Shown: positions 1-7,747, numbered from the stretch's first letter. The stretch is DNA of 11,150 nt from Pseudomonadota bacterium (GCA_023435545.1 JAEYRQ010000154.1:1-11150); one strand, 5' to 3'. Numbers and translations: made by a program. Notes: generated by a model from the letters alone, not told the origin.

Positions 1-38
1 ACCGCACCGTTTCCGGTGCGGTCCCGCCCCAAGGGCGG
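1..38. terminator. Tandem GC-rich hairpins at window edge, possible terminator of an upstream gene
   Basis: Bases 1-9 are perfectly complementary to 14-22, giving a 9-bp stem with a 4-base TTTC loop. Directly after it, bases 24-29 pair perfectly with 33-38 around a CAA loop. No T run follows on the plus strand, so this is not a textbook intrinsic terminator in that direction. The flank that would carry a U tract for leftward transcription is outside the window. The most likely role is ending an upstream transcript; an RNA-stabilising or regulatory hairpin is an alternative. Confidence 0.35.
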
Positions 39-184
39 ACGCCCAACGCCCGGCGCATGAAAGACAACAACTTCCAACTTTGCCAATGGGTTCCCCCGCG
101 CGCTTCACAAAACTGCGGTGTGTGTACTTTCCACAATAGCGCGGCACCTGCCGACCATGATATGCACCCTGCCCCGTGAGATAT

Positions 185-700
185 ATGCAGCGCACAAAAG
201 TATCGCCTTCCCGCCTCGCCGCGGCTTTCGGCTTCGCTTTGGGACTGGGATTGGCACTCGCCTCAGGCTCGCCCGCGGTTGCCGACGCCCGGATTCCGCT
301 GCTGCCGCTGCCCGGCGGCGAGCTTGCGCGCGACCGGCTGGTGGAAGCTTGCGAGGTGGCGGTTCTGGCCCATGCCGACCGCGTAACGCTGCATTTCACC
401 GAAGCCCGGCGCAGTGGCCTCGACATAACTCTCGACGTCCAGGTCGACGGTCCCGGCGGACGCCATATCGGCGAAGCCCATTGCGCCTTTCGCGAGATGC
501 CGCTGAACGAACCTCCGAGCCTGCTCGGTTTCGAGGCGCTCGGAAAGTCCGGATACGGTCTGTTCCTCATCTCGCACCATGCGATCTGGGCCCATTTCAC
601 CCGCCATCTGCGCCCGCCCGTCGAGGCGGTCGCGCCCGAGCGGGAACCGGCCCCCTCTCCCTCCCAGCCACGGCGCGGCCCCGCGGTCAAGGCTGGCTGA
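185..700 (+). CDS. Small secreted protein of unknown function
   Basis: I do not recognise a named family. The 171-residue product begins with a basic stretch, then a hydrophobic segment (about 11-27) and a likely signal peptidase I site after the AVA at 31-33, so it is probably periplasmic. The mature part (about 34-143) has exactly two cysteines, C56 in a CEVAV context and C100 in AHCAF, which could form a disulfide. The C-terminus (from about 144) is rich in proline, arginine and alanine and looks disordered. I chose the ATG at 185, preceded by GTGAG at 176-180; a GTG at 176 would add three residues and lacks a Shine-Dalgarno. The gene converges on aroQ with a 39-base gap, so it is not in an operon with it. 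Codon use is typical of the window, supporting a real gene. Confidence 0.7.
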   Translation: MQRTKVSPSRLAAAFGFALGLGLALASGSPAVADARIPLLPLPGGELARDRLVEACEVAVLAHADRVTLHFTEARRSGLDITLDVQVDGPGGRHIGEAHCAFREMPLNEPPSLLGFEALGKSGYGLFLISHHAIWAHFTRHLRPPVEAVAPEREPAPSPSQPRRGPAVKAG

Positions 701-722
701 GCCGGACGCGTCCTTGCCGGCC

Positions 723-737
723 GCCCCACATAGGGGC
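723..737. terminator. Small hairpin between convergent genes
   Basis: GCCCC at 723-727 pairs with GGGGC at 733-737 around ACATA. It lies in the 39-base gap between two convergent genes, where a bidirectional terminator would be expected. The stem is only 5 bp and has no T tract, so support is weak. Confidence 0.2.
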
Positions 738-739
738 AG

Positions 740-1183
740 CTACCGTCGTGCCAGCAGGGTAGCCAGCCTCTCCAGCGCCAATACGTAGCCCTGGGTGCCG
801 AATCCGGCGATCACGCCATCGGCGCGCAGCGAAACGTAGGAGTGGTGCCGGAAGGTCTCCCGCTTATGGACGTTGGAGATATGAACCTCCAGCACCGGGC
901 AGTCGCAGGCGTTCAGCGCATCGAGAATCGCGATCGAGGTATGCGTCAGCGCCGCCGGATTGATGATGATGCCGTCGGCCCACTCCCGCGCCTCATGGAT
1001 CCAGTCGATGATCTGGTGTTCGGCGTTGGATTGGTAGAAGCGAATCTCGAGCCCGAACTCCACCGCCGTGCGGCGGCACAATGCCTCGACGTCGGACAGG
1101 GTCTCATGGCCGTAGATCTCGGGCTGCCTCTGCCCGAGGAGGTTGAGGTTTGGCCCGTTGAGAATGAACACCGGCTTCGCCAT
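740..1183 (-). CDS. aroQ: Type II 3-dehydroquinate dehydratase
   Basis: This cytoplasmic enzyme converts 3-dehydroquinate to 3-dehydroshikimate, the third step of the shikimate pathway (the type II form can also serve quinate breakdown). The 147-residue product has the usual length. It shows the N-terminal GPNLNLLG motif, R19 and catalytic Y24 in the mobile lid (GQRQPEIYG), the QSNAE motif, N75 and H81 (NPAALTHTS), D88, H101 in VHISN, R112 in FRHHSY and a GTQGY segment. These positions coincide with the catalytic and ligand residues I recall for the Mycobacterium tuberculosis enzyme. The start at 1183 is favoured because a GGAAGG Shine-Dalgarno lies 6 bases upstream and the family starts just before the FILNGPNLN strand; an ATG at 1255 would add 24 unrelated residues. 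In many alphaproteobacteria aroQ precedes accB and accC, but here the gene stands alone and converges on a secreted-protein gene. Confidence 0.95.
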   Translation of the reverse strand: MAKPVFILNGPNLNLLGQRQPEIYGHETLSDVEALCRRTAVEFGLEIRFYQSNAEHQIIDWIHEAREWADGIIINPAALTHTSIAILDALNACDCPVLEVHISNVHKRETFRHHSYVSLRADGVIAGFGTQGYVLALERLATLLARR

Positions 1184-1189
1184 GGTCCG

Positions 1190-1195
1190 CCTTCC
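1190..1195 (-). promoter_or_regulatory. Shine-Dalgarno of aroQ
   Basis: Read on the minus strand this is GGAAGG, six bases before the ATG at 1183. It decides the start in favour of the 147-residue form over the ATG at 1255. Confidence 0.6.
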
Positions 1196-1301
1196 GTATC
1201 GTTCGCGCCGCCAGACACCGCGGCCGATCTCCATTAGCGCATATCGCTGGCCCATTCACCCGGAAGCGGCCGGCGCCTGCGCGCTACGTAGAGTTCCGCC
1301 C

Positions 1302-1331
1302 TTGCCCGGCCGGCGCAAGCCTTCCTAGCAT
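1302..1331 (+). promoter_or_regulatory. Candidate promoter for the SLC13 transporter, overlapping an inverted repeat
   Basis: TTGCCC at 1302-1307 and TAGCAT at 1326-1331 match four of six bases each of the sigma-70 -35 and -10 consensus, with an 18-base spacer. The inferred transcription start near 1338 leaves about 33 bases before the ATG at 1371. An inverted repeat, CTTGC at 1301-1305 and GCAAG at 1315-1319, spans the -35 box and the spacer and could be an operator. The match is modest, and in GC-rich DNA such pairs arise by chance. Confidence 0.25.
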
Positions 1332-1370
1332 GCCCGTCGACAGGCCCCACCAGGAACCGCGATCCCGTCG

Positions 1371-2849
1371 ATGACCTCCGGCGCCCCCTCACCGCGGCTG
1401 TTGGGCAAGCTGGCCGCCGCCGGGCTCGTCGCCGGACCGGCGGTCTTCGCGCTGACCTTGCTCCTGCCACCGCCCGCCGGACTTCCAACCGCCGGGTGGC
1501 ACACGCTGGGGCTTGCCCTGATGATGGCCGTCTGGTGGACCACCGAGCCGGTGCCGATCGGGATCACCGCGCTGCTTCCGCCGATCGTCCTCCCGCTCGC
1601 CGGCATCGTCGACATCGGCGGGGCGACCGCGCCCTACGCGAACCCGCTGGTGTTCCTCTTCCTGGGCGGTTTCCTGCTGGCGGCCGGCGTCAAGCGCTGG
1701 GGGCTTCACCGGCGGCTCGCCTGGATCGCCGTCCGCTCCTTCGGCACAGAGCTGCGCCGGCTGGTGCTGGGCTTCATGGTCGCCTGCGGCGTCCTGTCGA
1801 TGTGGATCAGCAACACCGCCGCCGTGGTGCTCATGCTGCCCGTCGCCGTTTCCGTCGTCGCCGCGATCGAGGGCGCCCGTCCCGGGGACGTCTCGGTCGA
1901 GCGATTCGCACGCGCGCTGCTGCTCGGCCTTGCCTATGCCGCCAGCATCGGTGGGGTGGGCACCCTCATCGGCACCCCGCCCAACGCGCTGCTGGCCGGC
2001 TACCTGAGGGACCGCCACGACATCGACCTGTCCTTCGCCGCCTGGTCGGCGGTCGCGATACCGCTCGTCCTGGTCTTCCTGCCGCTCGCCTGGCTGCTGC
2101 TGACGCGCGTGGTGTTCCCGGTTCCCGCCCGGTTTGCGGATACGCCCGCCGGCGAAACGCTGGTCGGCGGCCTCACCCCCGCCGGTCCCCCCAGCACGGC
2201 CGAGCGCCGGGTCGCGCTCGTGTTCGCGGCAGCGGCGCTTCTGTGGGTGCTGCGTCCGTTCCTGAACCGGCTGCCGGGGCTGGAAGGCCTCAGCGACCCC
2301 GGCATCGCGATCATGTGCGCGGCCGCACTCTTCCTCATCCCCAGCGGGTCGCCCGAAGATCGCCGCTTCCTGCTCGGATGGTCCGAGGCACAGTCCATCC
2401 CGTGGCAGGTGCTGATCCTGTTCGGCGGGGGCCTCTCGCTTGCCGCCGCCATGGATTCCAGCGGGCTCGCCGGCTGGATCGGCAATGGCCTTGCCGCTGC
2501 CGGCGCCCTGCCACCCTTCGTCTTCCTGCTGCTGCTCACGGCCACCGTCGTCATGCTGACCGAGCTGGCCAGCAACACCGCGACCGTCGCCGCGCTGCTG
2601 CCGATCGTCGCGTCCATCGCCGCCGGCTCGGGCCTCGACGTGGTCGTCGTCTCGGCGGCGGTCGCGATGTCGGCGAGTTGCGCCTTCATGCTTCCCGTCG
2701 CGACGCCCCCGAACGCCCTCGTCTTCGCCACGGGCCATGTGACGGTCGCCATGATGATGCGGGCGGGACTGCTGCTGAACCTGGCGTCGATCCTGCTGGT
2801 TTCGCTGGCTGCGCTCGCGCTCGCCCCACTGCTCGCGATCGGCCTGTGA
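1371..2849 (+). CDS. SLC13/DASS family anion:Na+ symporter
   Basis: This inner-membrane protein belongs to the divalent anion:sodium symporter family (SLC13, CitT/SdcS/VcINDY group), which usually imports C4-dicarboxylates, citrate or sulfate with sodium. The 492-residue length is normal. Both family signature motifs are present: S147-N148-T149 in MWISNTAAV in the first half and S401-N402-T403 in ELASNTATV in the second half; these bind sodium and substrate carboxylates. Further hallmarks are GTPPN at 201-205, TPPNA at 445-449, WWTTEPVP at 55-62 and WQVLILFGGGLSLA at 345-358. Many hydrophobic segments run along the whole length, and the inverted-repeat layout is complete. The start at 1371 has only a distant AGGA (1352-1355) before it, but no better start fits. 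The substrate cannot be read from sequence. The gene is divergent from aroQ and converges on the phosphatase gene with a 21-base gap, so it forms its own transcription unit. Confidence 0.9.
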   Translation: MTSGAPSPRLLGKLAAAGLVAGPAVFALTLLLPPPAGLPTAGWHTLGLALMMAVWWTTEPVPIGITALLPPIVLPLAGIVDIGGATAPYANPLVFLFLGGFLLAAGVKRWGLHRRLAWIAVRSFGTELRRLVLGFMVACGVLSMWISNTAAVVLMLPVAVSVVAAIEGARPGDVSVERFARALLLGLAYAASIGGVGTLIGTPPNALLAGYLRDRHDIDLSFAAWSAVAIPLVLVFLPLAWLLLTRVVFPVPARFADTPAGETLVGGLTPAGPPSTAERRVALVFAAAALLWVLRPFLNRLPGLEGLSDPGIAIMCAAALFLIPSGSPEDRRFLLGWSEAQSIPWQVLILFGGGLSLAAAMDSSGLAGWIGNGLAAAGALPPFVFLLLLTATVVMLTELASNTATVAALLPIVASIAAGSGLDVVVVSAAVAMSASCAFMLPVATPPNALVFATGHVTVAMMMRAGLLLNLASILLVSLAALALAPLLAIGL

Positions 2850-2870
2850 CGGCTTTCGTGCCGAACCGAC

Positions 2871-4964
2871 TCAGGCGGCCGCCTTGCGGTTGAGGATCAG
2901 CAGGGTGATGTCGTCGGATCGCTCCCCCCCGCTCTCGAAATACTGCACCGCCTCGACCACCGCCCGTGCCATGCCCTCAGGGCTGCGGCTAGCCGAATCC
3001 GCGAGGATCAACGCCAGCCGGTCCTCGCCGAACTGCTCGCCCCCCGGCGCGAACGCCTCGGTGACGCCGTCGGTGAACAGCACCAGCCTGTCCCCCGGCT
3101 CGAGGATGAGGCTGTGGGCGGTGAAGTCGAGATCCTCCATGACCGCCACCGCCATGTCGGTGGACGCTTCGAGCGCTCTGACCTCGCCCCGCGCCGAGAC
3201 GGTGAAGGGCGGGTTGTGGCCTGCGTTGACGTAGCGCAGCTCGCCGCTGTGCGGATCGAACACGCCAAAAAACAGTGTCACGAACATCATCTGGTCGTTG
3301 CCGGCACTGAGCAGCTCGTTGAGCTGACGGACGCAGACCGCCGGATCGGTCTCGAACAGCGCTATCGCCTTCAGCAATGTCCGGCAGATTGCCATAAAGA
3401 ACGCCGCCGGGACTCCCTTGCCCGAGACGTCGGCGATGACCACAGCAAAACGACCGTCGGTGCGGTCGAAGAAGTCGTAGAAGTCGCCGCCGACCTCGCG
3501 CGCCGATTCCATCGTCCCGAAGACCGAGAACTCCGGCCGGTCGGGGAAGTCCACCGGGATGACCGAGCGCTGCAGCTCCCGCGCGATCTGCAGCTCCTGC
3601 TGGAGGCTGGCAAGCTGGGTCTCCCGCACCAGCGCCTCCTGCAGGCGCGTGACGAGCTCGCTCAGCCGTCGGTGCTGCTCCACCACCCGCCCCGACATCT
3701 GCTGCAGCACGGCGGCGAGCGGTCCGAGCTGGTCGTCCTCCCGGATCAGGCGGCTCAGCGACTGCGAGCCGGGCGCCTCCTCGAGCGTCCCGGCGGTCGC
3801 GGCGACGATCCGGCGCAGGTCCGACAGCACCTCCTCGCGTGCACCCGCCTCCAGCGTGCCGGCCAGCGTCTCCATCTGCCGCCGCACGAACCGCTCTTGC
3901 CGGCGACGCTGCAACTCGCGCTGCCGCCGTGTGTCGTTGAAGGCGATCATGTCCCGGCGCAGGCCGCCGACGGCGTCGGCGATCTGGCCGATCTCGTCGT
4001 CGGACTCCTTGACAAGATCCGCCGACGTGTCGCCTCGCGACAGCGCCCCCAGCACTCCCACCGCCCGGTCGAGCGGGCGGAAGCTTGCCCGGAGGTAGAG
4101 GTAGAGGCCGACGAGCACCGCGAACAGCATCGCGATCGTTCCGGCGACCGTGAGCAGCGTCAGCCGCTCCACGGCGGCCAAGCTGGCGGTCGTGTCTCGC
4201 GCGGCCACCAGCAGGCCCGCAGACCCCGCAGCGATGTCCGCGAGCGGTACCGAGGTGATCGAATAGAGCCGCTCTTCGCGCTCGGCCTGGGTCACGGTGG
4301 CAATGCGCTGGGGCAAGGCGAGGCCGAAGCCGGGCCACAGATCGGATCTGGTTTCCTCGATCAGCCGCCCGCGGGTGTTGAGCATGAACGCATCGGCATC
4401 GAGAGCCGCAGCGAACCGCTCGAGCGCACCGTCGATCGGAGCGGCAAACGCCAGCACCAGGCCCCGCCCGCCAGAGGCCGACAACGGCTCGGCGACGACG
4501 ACGCGGAATCTGTCCGCCGAGACCTGGCGGATGCCGGCCGCTCCGGTCCCGTCGAGCACGGCCCGAATCGTCCCGAGATCGAGCAGGCGGAACGGCTCGG
4601 CAGCGACCGAAGAGGCGAAAAGGATGCGGCCATTACTGTCGAGGATCTGCATGTCGCTGAGGCCGGCGGCCGCGATCAGCCCGCGCGTCCAGCCGATCGC
4701 GGCGGCCCGGATCGTGCCGGGATCGCCTGACGCGAGCGCTTCCTGCAGCGCCGTGTCGGAGCCGATCTCGCTGGCCAGCCCCCGCATCGGTTCAGTGGCA
4801 CCGGCGACGATCTCCCGCCACAGCGCCTCGGTGCCGCTGATGGCGATCGCCGCATAGGGTTGTTCGGCCAGCCGCTCGCGCTGCAACCCGGCGAGCACCA
4901 GCCCGCCGAAGGTAACAAGGAAGGCGAGCGTGACGATGACGATGATCCGGGTGCGCAGCAGCAT
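2871..4964 (-). CDS. Membrane sensor protein phosphatase: dCache-like, HAMP, SpoIIE-type PP2C
   Basis: This 697-residue inner-membrane receptor has a serine/threonine phosphatase output. Order: TM helix 6-27; periplasmic sensor 28-265 with two PAS-like hairpins (DMQILDSNGRILFAS at 104-118, AFMLNTRGRL at 192-201), resembling a double Cache domain; TM helix 267-290; HAMP 291-345 (P297, D323-E324-I325-G326); charged linker and coiled coil to about 465; SpoIIE PP2C domain 470-693. Metal-binding motifs look intact: GGDFYD (D494, D497), ADVSGKG (D512), AGHNPP, FTDG (D632) and SDD (D684, D685). Relatives such as RsbU and SpoIIE dephosphorylate STAS anti-anti-sigma proteins; none is encoded in the window, so the target is unknown. 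It is the last gene of the minus arm, starting 9 bases after the 610-residue sensor-MFS gene, which strongly suggests shared transcription and a joint role. Its sensor lacks the GIPL-type motif of its neighbours. Confidence 0.92.
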   Translation of the reverse strand: MLLRTRIIVIVTLAFLVTFGGLVLAGLQRERLAEQPYAAIAISGTEALWREIVAGATEPMRGLASEIGSDTALQEALASGDPGTIRAAAIGWTRGLIAAAGLSDMQILDSNGRILFASSVAAEPFRLLDLGTIRAVLDGTGAAGIRQVSADRFRVVVAEPLSASGGRGLVLAFAAPIDGALERFAAALDADAFMLNTRGRLIEETRSDLWPGFGLALPQRIATVTQAEREERLYSITSVPLADIAAGSAGLLVAARDTTASLAAVERLTLLTVAGTIAMLFAVLVGLYLYLRASFRPLDRAVGVLGALSRGDTSADLVKESDDEIGQIADAVGGLRRDMIAFNDTRRQRELQRRRQERFVRRQMETLAGTLEAGAREEVLSDLRRIVAATAGTLEEAPGSQSLSRLIREDDQLGPLAAVLQQMSGRVVEQHRRLSELVTRLQEALVRETQLASLQQELQIARELQRSVIPVDFPDRPEFSVFGTMESAREVGGDFYDFFDRTDGRFAVVIADVSGKGVPAAFFMAICRTLLKAIALFETDPAVCVRQLNELLSAGNDQMMFVTLFFGVFDPHSGELRYVNAGHNPPFTVSARGEVRALEASTDMAVAVMEDLDFTAHSLILEPGDRLVLFTDGVTEAFAPGGEQFGEDRLALILADSASRSPEGMARAVVEAVQYFESGGERSDDITLLILNRKAAA

Positions 4965-4973
4965 GGTGACCGC

Positions 4974-6806
4974 TCAATCCGCCATGTTCGGATCGGACTG
5001 CCCCCGCGGCGCGGCAAGTGCTCCGACCAGCCCGAGGAGGACGACGCCGCCTGCGGCAACGGCATACTGGGGGAGCGCGAGGATGCTGGATGCCCCGACC
5101 GCCGCCGCCCCCGTGGCGATGCCGAGAGAGGCGGCGACCACGGCATCGCCCATCCGCGCACGGCGGGCGGACGCGAGCCCGCGCAGTCCTGCGCCCATCA
5201 ACAGCAGCCCGCCGGGGACCGCGGCCGAGTGCAGTCCCGGATTGGTGGCGATCGCCAGCCCAGCCGCGGTCAGCAGCGCGCCGGCGACGAGCGATCGCAA
5301 CGGCAGCAGCCAGGCCGCCATCCCGACGGTCGCGAACATCAGTGCGCCGGTGACGTAGTCGTCATAGCCGGGCCCCGCCGGAAGCTCGACCAGTAGCGTC
5401 CCCACGCTGACGCCGCCCGCGCAGATCGCTGCCGCCGACGCGAACCGCCGTCGCCGGGAGGTCTCGGGCAGCATTGTTGCTGCGCCGTCGCGCGCAACCG
5501 ACAACACCGCCGGCATCATGGCGAACAGAAGACATCCGGCGACGAGGAAGGTCATGCGCCGCCCGATCGCCTCGCCGAGCAGCCCGCCGACCATGGGTCC
5601 GGCGAGCAGGCCGGTGAACAGCACGATCCCGGCCGTGCCGGCGAAACGTCGCGCCCCGGCCGGCAGCAGCGCCGTAAGCGCGACGCCGAGGCCCGCGCCG
5701 GCCAATGCTCGCAATTCGAGGAATCCGATATAGTCGCGCGTCCAAGCCACCGCCGCCACGGCGACAGCCGACATCGCCAGCCCCCCCGCAGCCACCAGGC
5801 CGGGGGCGCCCGCCGCGACGAGGCGCGCCAGCAGGAAGCCGGCCGCCGCCGCCAATGCCACGGCCGCAATCGGCAGCACCGGCCACCACGCCTCGGAGAC
5901 ATGCGTCCAGTCGCGATCGATGGCAAAATTGGCGACGAAGGGCGCCGAGATCGCGTAGATCCCGACCACGACGACCGCGATCCACGCACCAGCCTCGGAT
6001 CGACGCGCCTCGGACGGACCCGCCACGGGCTGGTTGACGGCCATCACGGCTGAAACGGGCTCGACGATCGGCTGGACGCGGCGCGACAGCGAGCCGTCGA
6101 AATCGATCGCCTTGACCGTGGCGACAGCGTCCTCGAGCGTATGCGCCGACCGCATCAGGCCGGCGATGCAGGTATCGTAGGCACGGAACGCGGTCGCCAC
6201 GGCACCGCGCCCCTTTCCCGGCGGCAACAGCTCGTAGCGCCCCTCGATCGCGGCACGCATGCGATCGTCGAGGCGCCGGCGCCCGGCCGCGACATGGTGG
6301 GTGAGGTACAGGTGGGCCACGACACCGCCGATCAACCCGGCAAGGATGGACACGCAGGCCAGCGCCAGCCGTAGCCGGTCTATCGCCTGCCCGACCAGCG
6401 GAGGCGCGATCGCCAGCACCAGCGTCGCCGCCTCGGCACCGTCGAGCAGGACGGGGAAGGCGACGCCCTCGACGGCCGGCGCCGTCTCGACGACCACCTG
6501 GCCGTCGGTACCGCGCAGCGCCAGCGCCTTGACGATGGGCGAGCCGGCCACGATCGTTTGGAAGTAGCGGTCCACCGCATACAAGCGGTCGAGGGGGATG
6601 CCGTAGCCCAGCGCCCGACCGATCTCGTCTGCGACCGCGCGACCCACTGTCTCGGCCGAGGCTTCCGTCGCCTCCTCGAGGATCGGCAGGCTTTGCTGTG
6701 AGGCGGCCCGCAACAGGCCGGCCGCACCGGCTCCGACGGCCAGCGCGATGACGACGCCGACAAGCCCGGCAAGCAGCACGTCGCGAGTACGACTAGGCCG
6801 CCGCAT
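4974..6806 (-). CDS. Sensor domain fused to a degenerate MFS-like membrane domain
   Basis: The 610-residue protein starts with TM helix 9-33, followed by a periplasmic module (34-143) containing GIPL at 69-72, P90 and D101-G102. TM helix 146-168 and a weak HAMP-like cytoplasmic linker (169-265) follow. Residues 273-597 hold about twelve hydrophobic segments that align with the MFS part of the 662-residue protein. Shared parts are the loop GPMVGGLLGEAIGRRMTFLVAG (403-424, split: GPMVGGLL, then RRMTFLVAG) and the segment around 357-383. The MFS hallmark motif A between helices 2 and 3 is missing: the aligned stretch (about 325-337) is hydrophobic and lacks the arginine cluster. The EE and R of the paralogue's first MFS helix are replaced by Y284, A285 and A288. 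I infer a transporter-like sensor that may no longer transport, comparable in principle to UhpC. The gene overlaps the upstream sensor gene by 14 bases; GAGGA lies 5 bases before its ATG. Confidence 0.8.
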   Translation of the reverse strand: MRRPSRTRDVLLAGLVGVVIALAVGAGAAGLLRAASQQSLPILEEATEASAETVGRAVADEIGRALGYGIPLDRLYAVDRYFQTIVAGSPIVKALALRGTDGQVVVETAPAVEGVAFPVLLDGAEAATLVLAIAPPLVGQAIDRLRLALACVSILAGLIGGVVAHLYLTHHVAAGRRRLDDRMRAAIEGRYELLPPGKGRGAVATAFRAYDTCIAGLMRSAHTLEDAVATVKAIDFDGSLSRRVQPIVEPVSAVMAVNQPVAGPSEARRSEAGAWIAVVVVGIYAISAPFVANFAIDRDWTHVSEAWWPVLPIAAVALAAAAGFLLARLVAAGAPGLVAAGGLAMSAVAVAAVAWTRDYIGFLELRALAGAGLGVALTALLPAGARRFAGTAGIVLFTGLLAGPMVGGLLGEAIGRRMTFLVAGCLLFAMMPAVLSVARDGAATMLPETSRRRRFASAAAICAGGVSVGTLLVELPAGPGYDDYVTGALMFATVGMAAWLLPLRSLVAGALLTAAGLAIATNPGLHSAAVPGGLLLMGAGLRGLASARRARMGDAVVAASLGIATGAAAVGASSILALPQYAVAAGGVVLLGLVGALAAPRGQSDPNMAD

Positions 6807-7578
6807 CGCGTTCCTCGTCCTCGTCGATGCGCCGCACCGCCGCAGCCGCCGCCTCGACGCGGGCCGTCATCCGTTCGATCGAGGCTCGCATCGCGACCGC
6901 CGTCGCCACGAGGTCGTCCCCGTGCACCGTCGCAGTCTCGGGCGGCCGATCTGCACCCAGCACCTCCGCCGCCCGCGCGAGATCGCGTCCGCCCGCCCGC
7001 AGGACGAGCGCCGCCACGATGGCGACCAGGCCGAAGCCGCCGATCGCGATCGCTGCCAGCCACGGCAGCAGCGTTTCCGCCACCGTGTCGGCGTGCGCTT
7101 CGCGCGCCGTTCCCGACAGCGTGATCGCGATCTCGCCGGCCGTTTCGCCGAAGTCGTTGCGGACGGATTCGCCCACGACGATGGCGCCGAACTCCTCGAG
7201 CCGCCATCTGTCGTCGGGCGCGCGGCGGCGGATCGCCTCCTGCCAGGCCTGGGTGATGGGCTCGCCGACACTCCCACGGTCGGTGTTGAAGACGGATATC
7301 CCCGCCGTGTTGAAGATCTCGATCGCCAGGATGTCGGGACTGCCCGCCCGCTCGCGCTCGATCAGGTCCTGCGCAACCCGGATCTCCGGCAGCGCAAGTC
7401 CGAGGCTGATGCTCGTCTCGACCGCGTCACGCAGCTGGGTCAGCACGAAATCGGTGTTCGATTCGGCGGCGCGCAGGCGCAACCGGTCGAGCGTCGCGAA
7501 CACCAGCACGGCTGCCAGCACCAGCCCTGCGACCGCCAGCATCGCAAGCAGGAAGACAGTACGCGCTCTCGGTGACAT
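6793..7578 (-). CDS. Membrane sensor with HAMP-like tail and no output domain
   Basis: This 261-residue protein has TM helix 7-29, a periplasmic module (30-168), TM helix 172-193 and a cytoplasmic HAMP-like, alanine-rich helical segment (195-250), then an acidic end. No kinase, phosphatase, cyclase or chemotaxis domain follows. The sensor has the pattern shared by four proteins of this locus: G60, P81 and G93 at exactly conserved spacing, plus N141-D-F-G144, which it shares only with the 212-residue protein. I infer a partner subunit for the sensor-MFS protein encoded directly downstream, with which the gene overlaps by 14 bases. The start at 7578 was chosen because a short basic N-terminus then leads straight into the TM helix and a candidate promoter lies 38-66 bases upstream. 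An in-frame ATG at 7605 (nine more residues) is possible; extension towards 7791 would cross the divergent gene start and is unlikely. Confidence 0.75.
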   Translation of the reverse strand: MSPRARTVFLLAMLAVAGLVLAAVLVFATLDRLRLRAAESNTDFVLTQLRDAVETSISLGLALPEIRVAQDLIERERAGSPDILAIEIFNTAGISVFNTDRGSVGEPITQAWQEAIRRRAPDDRWRLEEFGAIVVGESVRNDFGETAGEIAITLSGTAREAHADTVAETLLPWLAAIAIGGFGLVAIVAALVLRAGGRDLARAAEVLGADRPPETATVHGDDLVATAVAMRASIERMTARVEAAAAAVRRIDEDEERDAAA

Positions 7579-7615
7579 GTCCCTGGATTCGGCCCCGCAT
7601 CCCATCGGCGCGACG

Positions 7616-7644
7616 ACCCTAGCCGAGCGGCCCTGCCCTGTCAC
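7616..7644 (-). promoter_or_regulatory. Candidate promoter of the minus arm
   Basis: On the minus strand GTGACA (7644-7639; five of six matches to TTGACA) and TAGGGT (7621-7616; three of six to TATAAT) are separated by 17 bases. The inferred transcription start is near 7608, about 30 bases before the ATG at 7578. The -10 match is weak. Confidence 0.25.
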
Positions 7645-7679
7645 TTCGCACGGCCATACCCGCCGAATCCGAACAACAT

Positions 7680-7711
7680 TTAACATTCGATCAGGTGCAG
7701 TACGTGATAAT
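7680..7711 (+). promoter_or_regulatory. Candidate promoter of the plus arm in an AT-rich island
   Basis: GATAAT at 7706-7711 matches five of six bases of the -10 consensus, and TTAACA at 7680-7685 matches five of six of the -35, but the 20-base spacer is longer than the usual 16-18. A heptad repeat (AACATT at 7675-7680 and 7682-7687) sits over the -35 and could be an activator or repressor half-site pair. This is the only AT-rich patch in the divergent gap. The ATG at 7748 is about 30 bases beyond the inferred start of transcription. Confidence 0.3.
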
Positions 7712-7747
7712 GGAGATGGGATTCTCGGGCCGCTGGGACGGATTCGC

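Noticed and set aside
57..179. A 40-codon open frame (ATG at 57, stop 177-179) whose stop overlaps a GTG at 176, looking like a leader peptide before the secreted-protein gene
   Set aside because: No Shine-Dalgarno precedes it, and its codon use (many A/T third positions) differs from real genes here. No regulatory hairpin or codon run typical of attenuation is visible.
1389..2738. Long open frames opposite and parallel to the SLC13 gene, one about 449 codons on the minus strand
   Set aside because: Their products are rich in R, G, D, Q and H with no domain, and the SLC13 frame has unmistakable family motifs. They are by-products of GC-rich codon use.
2850..2863. Hairpin CGGC/GCCG between the convergent SLC13 and phosphatase genes
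   Set aside because: The stem is only 4 bp with a 6-base loop and no T run, so it is not distinguishable from chance in DNA of this GC content.
3114..4730. A 538-codon open frame on the plus strand, antisense to the phosphatase gene
   Set aside because: It has no recognisable domain and low-complexity arginine/glutamine/leucine content, and it lies wholly inside the phosphatase gene, whose PP2C and HAMP motifs are clear.
6827..7747. An upstream in-frame extension of the 212-residue sensor gene
   Set aside because: It would run antisense through the 261-residue sensor gene and encodes serine/arginine-rich sequence without structure. The ATG at 7748 gives a proper TM start.
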